A stretch of 22,207 nucleotides of DNA from a virus. Every line of letters starts with the position of its first letter. Position 1 is the stretch's first letter. The stretch is from IMG/VR virus record IMGVR_UViG_3300020204_000419, positions 1-22,207 of that record. One strand, given 5' to 3'. The translations under genes were made by a program, and so were the position numbers. This document shows, one piece after another, positions 16,801-22,207 of this stretch. Below the pieces are notes generated by a model. That model did not search any database and was not told the DNA's origin. It worked only from the letters and a program-made list of their open reading frames with translations.

Positions 16801-19800
16801 AATCCGCCAACCCTCGGGTAAAGGTGAAGCGTCCATATCTAAACAAACCTCCGTTCTTCCACACATCAAGGATAATCTGATTATTCGCAATCCCTTCTCC
16901 CGCTAGGTAATCCAAATACAAGAAGTATGTTCGATACTTTGTGTTCGAGAACACCAATTCCGCCGTGGACACATCGTACTTGCCCGATCCCAAGATCGAC
17001 TCGCTCAAGGTTTCTTTGACCTGCACACCCACATCATTATCCGCTAGGTGATACACCAAAGCATTTGAAACGCTAAGGGATAAATACCCACCTACATTTG
17101 AAGCAGGGAAGCGAGGAGGCATTAACTCCGTACCCTCGATGTAAGCCAGCTCCAAAAGCCTGTCTTCAAATACCAATAAATCACCTTCTCTAGGAACTTG
17201 AACACACTCACCCTCAAGGGCTGTGTAGTCATATGATGCCGTCAATACACCATCATCACCCACCACCCCATTGTCTCTCACCTCATCAGGATAAGCGTAC
17301 TCCAAGGTTCCTTCATTATCTGTTGTTGTTGTCAATCGCTCCAAATAGGGAGGAAGAGTAATCAACACATCCCGTTCCGTCAGAGGTTTTCTGAATGGGA
17401 TTGTCTCATCTCCATCATCATTTAAGACTTCCCCTCTCAGAGCAGGATAACCATACGGCTCCAAACTCGAATAACCAAAAACAACATCCCCCTCTAATGC
17501 CTCATTTGCCTCAGGTACATTTTGACCCAATAACTCCTTAATTGGATAGTTTGGGTCATAGCCACTCGGCAAGCTCAGGTCGATTATTTCCCCTGATGCC
17601 GACCTCAATCCCACATCGGCTCCCACTCGATAAACAACGCTCTTACCTTCCTCGTCCAAATCCAACGCAAAACTTTGAAGTATGGTATCGCCCCTCTTAG
17701 GCATAAACACACCCCCAAATGCCTCCAAATTTGTCGCTGATCCATTCAGCACCACCACGCAACCATTCACAATCTCTTTGATGGTCGCATTCCTCGGCTC
17801 GCCGGATAAACTGAAAACAGATGTTATGTCATACGCATATCTACCCATGTCTAATACCCTTGAGAAACCTACACCATCTACACCCAACTCCACCTTGTCT
17901 CCTACACTCAACCCACCAAATACCCTATCCAAACTCCCCACCACTACATCAGACACATCCCCACCCTGAGAAATAAATCTCGCCGTATCAGGATAACCCG
18001 TCGAGATGTCGATTGGAAAGTCCTGTAACGAAACCGCAGACAAAATCAACGAAGGTCGCCCACTTGAACTCGGTGCATATGCAGGGAAACCCACCGCCGA
18101 ATACGCAACCACTCTAAACCTGCCTCCCCTCTTTGTTAAACTTAAAGATGAGACATTCTGCATCCGACCTAAAGCAGGATTCTCCACCAATCCTATCACC
18201 TCTCCAAAGGTGCTAGATAAACCCCTTAAAAAGTACAAATCCCCTCCCGCTCTATAGCTCATCATCTTAGCCGATTGGGGAAATAATCTCGACTCCACAC
18301 TCGGCTTCCACAAGGGAGAATAAATAGGATCATACTCATACTTCACAAACGGATAACCTAGCTCTAGGACTTGAGACATCCTCTTGGAGTATCCCACCAA
18401 GGCAAAATCATCCATTTCATTCTCTACAAGTGCTCTTTGTCCCTCTCTCAATTCCTTGAATTCCACCACACTCGATACTGATCCCGTCTCCACCAAATAC
18501 CTCGGTGTAATCTCTCGCTTTATAGGGTCTTCTAATCCTGCCCCTAAACCATCCAATAACTCAAACCTAAATATCCCGTCTCCATCTCCCACAAGTTTCC
18601 CCATCACACTCGATAACAAACAATCTATCGGCTCAATAAATCCATTGTATTGCTTTATCTTGTTCCTCGCCACCACATCAGAGGCAAGCAAATCAAAATA
18701 ACCATACGACAAACCTCGCTTCACCCTAACATCTCGCTCCAACTTGCCCCCATAACCCCTCTTATCTTCTATCCTCAAACTATCCAATAACTCACGCTCC
18801 ACCTCACCTGCGTATGTGGTGTCATTGACCGTCCTGAAATAAAAGACATCAGGGGCGTAAATCAAACACTTCGCATATATCTTCTTCCCCACATATCCAC
18901 TACTCGGCACTCGCCTCTCTACATACTCCATCTCATATGTCGGATACTCCACCTCACCCGTAGATAACACCCGCTCTGATATGTACCCCTGTGCTGTGTG
19001 CTTCAGGTAATACTCCTCTCCCACCTCTATCCCCACACTCAGCCTGATTGAACTCTCTCCAATTACATAATCCACCCCCTCCTCCAACTCATAACCCAAA
19101 CCCTCTCCCACTACATAACGAATTAATCTGTAACCCTTGTCTCTCAATACTCCCGACAAAAGCGGCAGCTCCAACGATCCCTCCACTAACACATCTCTCA
19201 TCGAAACTAATAAACTATCCGTCTCATGTGCTGATGTTTGTCCCAATACTCTCAATATCGTCACGCCATCCTTAAACTCTACAGACACTACCCTGTAAGG
19301 CACCCCCCCCACCACCACCAATCCCTTGATCAAACCCCTTAAATCCCCGCCTAAAGTAATCTCCGTACCCCTAACCCTACTCTTACACGATACCCCCAAC
19401 ACACTCCTAAATACATAACCCGATGATCTTAATACACTCACTTCCCTCGTCTTCAATCCATATCTCGCTGATGGGAATACAGAGACCAAACCCGCACCCA
19501 CAGCAGTCACCATGAATAAATGCCCACCCACATCCAACATATCTCCCACTCCCACACCCTCCACCTTCAAACTTGTCCCTCCCTCCGCTATCGACACCTC
19601 CTCGATTTCCGTTATCCCACTCCCCGTCTTTACCACATACTCCCCTCCCAATGACCTCGACACATAATAACTGATCCTCACATCCCCCTCCGCCTTGCAG
19701 TATATCCTATCCCCCGTTACTCGATAACCACCAACCAATAACTCCGAACCTACCCATACACTCGGGGCTATGTCCAAATCCACACCCTTCTCCAATCCAC

Positions 19801-22207
19801 CATAACTAAACTCACCCTCACCCACCAACACCGCTGACTCCTCCAATACCAAAAATAACGAAGACTCCAAAACCCTCTCCAATTCACCCTCAGGTATGTA
19901 CGACACCTCCACTCCTATCCCTGATCCCAACGGCTCCGCAAATGAGATCGAACCCGTACTCACCTCATATTTCACCCTGTCCTCCGACAATAACTCCATC
20001 ACCTCCAAATCTACCCCCTCACCAAACGGACTCGATAAATCATCATAACCAACACTCACCTCCGCTCTATCCAATAAATCAGGACGCGGTACTCCCTTGT
20101 AATAACACTCCGTCACCCACCCACTATCCAATACACCGTCCTTTACAAAATCTATCCGCCCATCACTCGCCCTCGTAAATCCCTTCCCCGATACAATCAC
20201 CCCCTCTTCATAAACTACTCCCCCCACCTCCAAACGATAATATCCACCCCTATACTCACTATCCATTACATAGAAATCCCTAAACTCCCGCCTCTTTAAG
20301 ACCACCAACGGATAATACACATCGTCGAGCCCCCCAACCTGCCTCAAATACAATTCCGATGTCGGATGCACAAAACCCCACGCCTCGGATATTCCCCTTA
20401 TGCAGTACACCTCCACACTCCGCCTCGCAGGTCGCAGACGCTCCCAACACTCACCCAATAACTTACTCGGATCAGGCTCTCCCCCACCCTCATCATAACC
20501 TGCATACTCCACCCAACCCAATCCCGACTCATCTAACCTCTCCGTTGATGATAATAAACCCCCCTCCAATACTCGCCTCCAATAACCATCACTACCCAAT
20601 ACATAATTACCCACTCCCAAATCCATCTCCTCCAATCTCAAACCCCTGCTCACCTCTCCCATCACCTCCTTCTTAAATCTTACCCGACCTCCCAAACCAT
20701 ACAACACCTCGTAATCCAACCCCTCCTCTAATCCAATACCACCCACCGATAACCCCAACATCTCTAATACCCCCGATCCACTCTCCACACTATCCAATAC
20801 CCCCCTGACTAACCCCACCTTGCTCACTCGACCTAGCCATGTAAATGATCCACCCATGTCCAAATCATACGCTATGTCCTCTCCCCTTACCAAATAACCC
20901 GCAGACCCTACCCTGAAATGACGCAAACCTATCTCCTCCCCTCCCCTCCATAAATTCACCTCACCTCCAATACCACCCAATATACTCACACTCCCCAAGC
21001 CAGCACTCACCTCCCCTACCTCCTCTCCATCATATGAAATATATCCCCTCACCCCAAAACTACCCACACTCAAACATACTCCACCCGCATACCTCTCGTG
21101 CGGCACTAATCCCAACTTATCCAAATCTCCCGATAATGACTCCACACTCCCCAATATCCTCATGTAACCATATCCGTCCAACTCCACTAAATCACTCCCA
21201 CTCAGTAACTCCCCCTCAGACCAACTCACAGACTCCCCATTCACATATATCTCCCCTGAGCTGATACCTATTCCCCTACTCGATACATAACCCAGCCCCC
21301 CCCTGTCTAACCACACCAAACCCGTACCATACTTCGCACCACTAAAGTCATATATCCGCTTCCCCCCCACACGCCCCAAATCAACTAGTGATACATACGC
21401 CTCCCCTACCCTCATCGACTTCTCGTCCACTTCCCCATACACCACTCGCAATACCTCCCCACTCCCAAGAAGTATGTACGACCCCCTTAGCAAATTACCA
21501 AAAAATCCCCCTCCCTCATGCCCACTCACTCCAAAACTACCCTCCTCTATGTAACCACCTACCAACTCACTCTCCAACTCCATACCCACAGGTCTGTCAC
21601 ATAACACCAACCCCGAATACTCCAACTCCTCCACCCCACTAAAATATACCCTGCCACCCTCTATCTCATACCCCTCATAATAATCCCCCCCCACTCGCCT
21701 CAATAACGGATACTCATTCATATGCGGACTCGGAGATAAATAATCCCCTGACCTCAGTCGCGATGACACCACTCCCAACCTCCCCCTCAATACCACTATC
21801 CCCATACCCCTGTCCGACTCTGATCCCAGCCCCCAATGCAACTCTCCCAATAAGACATAACCATAACCCAACCAATCACCCTCAGGCTCACTATCCAATA
21901 TCGGCAAATCCTCCCCTCCCACTATATACCTCCCCCCATCTATCACTAACTCGTCTCCCAACTCCAATAACAAACCCTCCAATACATCTCCCACTACCTC
22001 CTCCCTCACCTCCCCTCTACCTCCCCCTAATAACTTCCATGTCCCCCCCTCCCACCTAAACCTCTCCCTCTCGCTGTCATTAGAAGTCCACCAATATCCC
22101 ACTCCCTCCAATAAAACCTCGCTGTCAGGCTCCCCTCCCAAACTCAATACACATAACCCCCCCTCCAATACCTCCAACTCCTCCCCTCCACGAGTCCCTC
22201 GCTTTAT
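13865..22207 (-). CDS. Giant beta-domain baseplate/fibre protein (5' partial, at least 2780 aa)
   Basis: The frame stays open to the right edge, so the true start is outside the window; the TTG at 22177 is not a credible start. The visible 2780 residues are almost all beta-rich with few helices. Two local patterns recur: (a) 'DY.V....G.I.F....G..V.V.Y', as in GLDYEVLYGLGGRVRF, EGVDYVIGESSIRL and KYEVSTGSISFAEPLGSG; and (b) 'GV.VGD.L.V.G....V..V....L.V', as in VEVGDYLVID...YRVIEVGSDYLMVEE and VGVGDMLDVGGHLFMVTAVG. Small repeated sandwich domains like these are common in phage fibres, tail-tip and baseplate proteins. The C-terminal ~150 residues switch to a helical domain (SWAERVFAFNAF ... LLEARENRLAWINIRTHQ), a likely attachment or assembly end. 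The first ~1300 visible residues are dominated by G, E, V, L, S, Y and D and the coding strand is almost C-free. The role is probably an outer baseplate arm or host-contact protein; an exact family was not recognised. Confidence 0.66.
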   Translation of the reverse strand: MKRGTRGGEELEVLEGGLCVLSLGGEPDSEVLLEGVGYWWTSNDSERERFRWEGGTWKLLGGGRGEVREEVVGDVLEGLLLELGDELVIDGGRYIVGGEDLPILDSEPEGDWLGYGYVLLGELHWGLGSESDRGMGIVVLRGRLGVVSSRLRSGDYLSPSPHMNEYPLLRRVGGDYYEGYEIEGGRVYFSGVEELEYSGLVLCDRPVGMELESELVGGYIEEGSFGVSGHEGGGFFGNLLRGSYILLGSGEVLRVVYGEVDEKSMRVGEAYVSLVDLGRVGGKRIYDFSGAKYGTGLVWLDRGGLGYVSSRGIGISSGEIYVNGESVSWSEGELLSGSDLVELDGYGYMRILGSVESLSGDLDKLGLVPHERYAGGVCLSVGSFGVRGYISYDGEEVGEVSAGLGSVSILGGIGGEVNLWRGGEEIGLRHFRVGSAGYLVRGEDIAYDLDMGGSFTWLGRVSKVGLVRGVLDSVESGSGVLEMLGLSVGGIGLEEGLDYEVLYGLGGRVRFKKEVMGEVSRGLRLEEMDLGVGNYVLGSDGYWRRVLEGGLLSSTERLDESGLGWVEYAGYDEGGGEPDPSKLLGECWERLRPARRSVEVYCIRGISEAWGFVHPTSELYLRQVGGLDDVYYPLVVLKRREFRDFYVMDSEYRGGYYRLEVGGVVYEEGVIVSGKGFTRASDGRIDFVKDGVLDSGWVTECYYKGVPRPDLLDRAEVSVGYDDLSSPFGEGVDLEVMELLSEDRVKYEVSTGSISFAEPLGSGIGVEVSYIPEGELERVLESSLFLVLEESAVLVGEGEFSYGGLEKGVDLDIAPSVWVGSELLVGGYRVTGDRIYCKAEGDVRISYYVSRSLGGEYVVKTGSGITEIEEVSIAEGGTSLKVEGVGVGDMLDVGGHLFMVTAVGAGLVSVFPSARYGLKTREVSVLRSSGYVFRSVLGVSCKSRVRGTEITLGGDLRGLIKGLVVVGGVPYRVVSVEFKDGVTILRVLGQTSAHETDSLLVSMRDVLVEGSLELPLLSGVLRDKGYRLIRYVVGEGLGYELEEGVDYVIGESSIRLSVGIEVGEEYYLKHTAQGYISERVLSTGEVEYPTYEMEYVERRVPSSGYVGKKIYAKCLIYAPDVFYFRTVNDTTYAGEVERELLDSLRIEDKRGYGGKLERDVRVKRGLSYGYFDLLASDVVARNKIKQYNGFIEPIDCLLSSVMGKLVGDGDGIFRFELLDGLGAGLEDPIKREITPRYLVETGSVSSVVEFKELREGQRALVENEMDDFALVGYSKRMSQVLELGYPFVKYEYDPIYSPLWKPSVESRLFPQSAKMMSYRAGGDLYFLRGLSSTFGEVIGLVENPALGRMQNVSSLSLTKRGGRFRVVAYSAVGFPAYAPSSSGRPSLILSAVSLQDFPIDISTGYPDTARFISQGGDVSDVVVGSLDRVFGGLSVGDKVELGVDGVGFSRVLDMGRYAYDITSVFSLSGEPRNATIKEIVNGCVVVLNGSATNLEAFGGVFMPKRGDTILQSFALDLDEEGKSVVYRVGADVGLRSASGEIIDLSLPSGYDPNYPIKELLGQNVPEANEALEGDVVFGYSSLEPYGYPALRGEVLNDDGDETIPFRKPLTERDVLITLPPYLERLTTTTDNEGTLEYAYPDEVRDNGVVGDDGVLTASYDYTALEGECVQVPREGDLLVFEDRLLELAYIEGTELMPPRFPASNVGGYLSLSVSNALVYHLADNDVGVQVKETLSESILGSGKYDVSTAELVFSNTKYRTYFLYLDYLAGEGIANNQIILDVWKNGGLFRYGRFTFTRGLADWSVTFQRYLGSVQTPNSLVSISYLGDTLTIVDNPTINPNVPPLPAFTGETWLFKTSSFWGDLSASVTGETISTTIGGSPWYMDFHLGYDAISTSCHVPSDRVSIRETYPLFGAFEVQGSYTTSVRVLDSGFVVMEEGGVSTAIVSSDVNNTEQLNAGIGFEVKEVLSDGLLFYGFRSSGEADISLSGVGLSIMVGSEVDEADVIYKGLGDLGLVSGGIDYGKGVIRNLSEDASGVRDGDLVYVSIGHNAGLQRVKFYTEGVTDGVVEAIATQSVVVGVQFPKVIGLSTLGISATLQTDSLELSKYFNETGDFIVLLTEGYRSRPLSTTLGVYDRSYGRSALRISYVSRTESAFVFSEANVAYLDGTAVNLSELFGLLGEDFGQSISGHKKAGFDLSKTDFVPYEAPCTLGATLDLSLSIAGGLSIAASLDALVDEDGVVYGIEWGTLDDVQDENSYGEAFLLPLDIFRFEVSVIAGIYLDKSFPRLVGDYATPALFGDGSSQVRSPLDYTLDFLPVYPFTERVSLMIRRPRRFTDVVKGVVEGISSFRYVYEQRQGLVDDITDLGNGSYSLTALSVDYLTQENADGTDTQIGNFPSVCKAGDQVFLYDEVGVETLRLRIVLVEEGELTCEKIRGSVVEGVSFKIRTRVGIVPLLQSFESYFNHGFDVIVESPAMSGISVDTEGVLTDLNADFTGVEVGDYLVIDPQGKLLNSEEYGYPPRGDQGFVGQANYVEGSPHELDDNRGAYRVIEVGSDYLMVEESVGDTQRSSYNLLPTIGGVVSNPLRVTAGVVVDTYATTTDSIHPFSYRVVRMKNGLVRAVAEEFLFYRERTLSWAERVFAFNAFPQNMVTWEEYEQQDYMTKAGIGDPTHPANDVLLDNIKGLTGLKPFVNTDTCLGVLDRRFMGEDPLLETEGYGEVESALPSVLDDGLALLEARENRLAWINIRTHQTNGTLAKMSRINYNTSTSTATALRSLQNG
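17000..22207. other. Region of extreme strand asymmetry (C-rich, G-poor + strand)
   Basis: Hand counts of single 60-base rows (G/C on + strand): 13921 row 16/12; 15001 row 12/15; 17941 row 8/22; 20641 row 2/29; 22021 row 3/31. The skew grows steadily toward the right edge within one reading frame. The coding (-) strand there is about three-quarters purine in the row counted fully (22021 row: coding G31, A16, T10, C3). Confidence 0.85.

Larger units (their letters stand above)
1..22207. repeat. Dispersed over-represented word GGATA/TATCC (ACGGATA, TATCCAATA)
   Basis: Hand count over the window, both strands: GGATA or TATCC about 165 times (about 45 expected from composition), ACGGATA or TATCCGT 29 times (about 3 expected), TATCCAATA or TATTGGATA 12 times (about 0.2 expected). 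The 9-mer occurs at 3792, 6863, 7175, 10334, 10479 (reverse), 14167, 16417, 18781, 20068, 20125, 20791 and 21892. The 13-mer CATTTATCCAATA is exact at 6859, 7171 and 10330. Copies fall in different codon phases and in both orientations. The counts were made by eye and may be off by a few per cent. Confidence 0.75.

Noticed and set aside
17682-22059. Several long + strand open frames rich in Pro, Thr, Ser, His and Asn opposite the giant gene
   Set aside because: They arise because the + strand is C-rich and G-poor, so few stops occur. They lack ribosome sites and show low-complexity composition, while the opposite strand holds one continuous 8.3-kb frame.
22175-22177. TTG at 22177 as the start of the giant protein
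   Set aside because: The frame stays open for ten more codons to the window edge, so the start most likely lies outside.

Overview
This window looks like a piece of the tail and baseplate region of a large tailed bacteriophage, probably a myovirus. The evidence is the order of structural genes: the C-terminus of a tape measure protein, two related tube or baseplate adaptor proteins, a very long hub protein with a late-control-D-like core, and a gp5/gpV-like spike with a beta-helix tail. Genes are packed end to end, often overlapping by 4, 8, 14 or 17 bases, with Shine-Dalgarno sites and the standard genetic code. No integrase, rRNA, tRNA, CRISPR array or metabolic operon is present. The host cannot be named from the sequence.

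Layout. Positions 1-9051 are read on the + strand: partial tape measure protein, a 208-aa adaptor, its 318-aa paralogue, the 1375-aa hub, the 760-aa spike and a gamma-glutamylcyclotransferase-like protein. This block meets a leftward block tail to tail at 9048-9051. Positions 9048-10135 hold four small, mostly acidic proteins of unknown function. A short divergent gap is followed by a 44-aa two-helix membrane protein on the + strand (10209-10343). From 10333 to the right edge everything is on the - strand: a partial giant beta-domain protein (at least 2780 aa, start beyond the right edge), a 69-aa helical protein, a 798-aa structural protein and a 314-aa protein. These four overlap by 8, 8 and 4 bases and are likely co-translated.

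How the genes fit together. The + block would build the central tail: tape measure, adaptor rings, hub and puncturing spike. The leftward block probably supplies the outer baseplate or host-contact layer, although no sequence family was recognised firmly enough to name these proteins.

Two DNA-level features stand out beyond the genes. First, the pentamer GGATA/TATCC, especially ACGGATA and TATCCAATA, is several-fold to more than tenfold over-represented. It occurs on both strands and in different codon phases, as a genome-wide signal or short dispersed repeat would. Second, base composition changes in patches that ignore gene borders. In the giant gene the coding strand becomes steadily richer in G and poorer in C toward its 5' end, from near balance at 14 kb to about ten G for each C at 22 kb.
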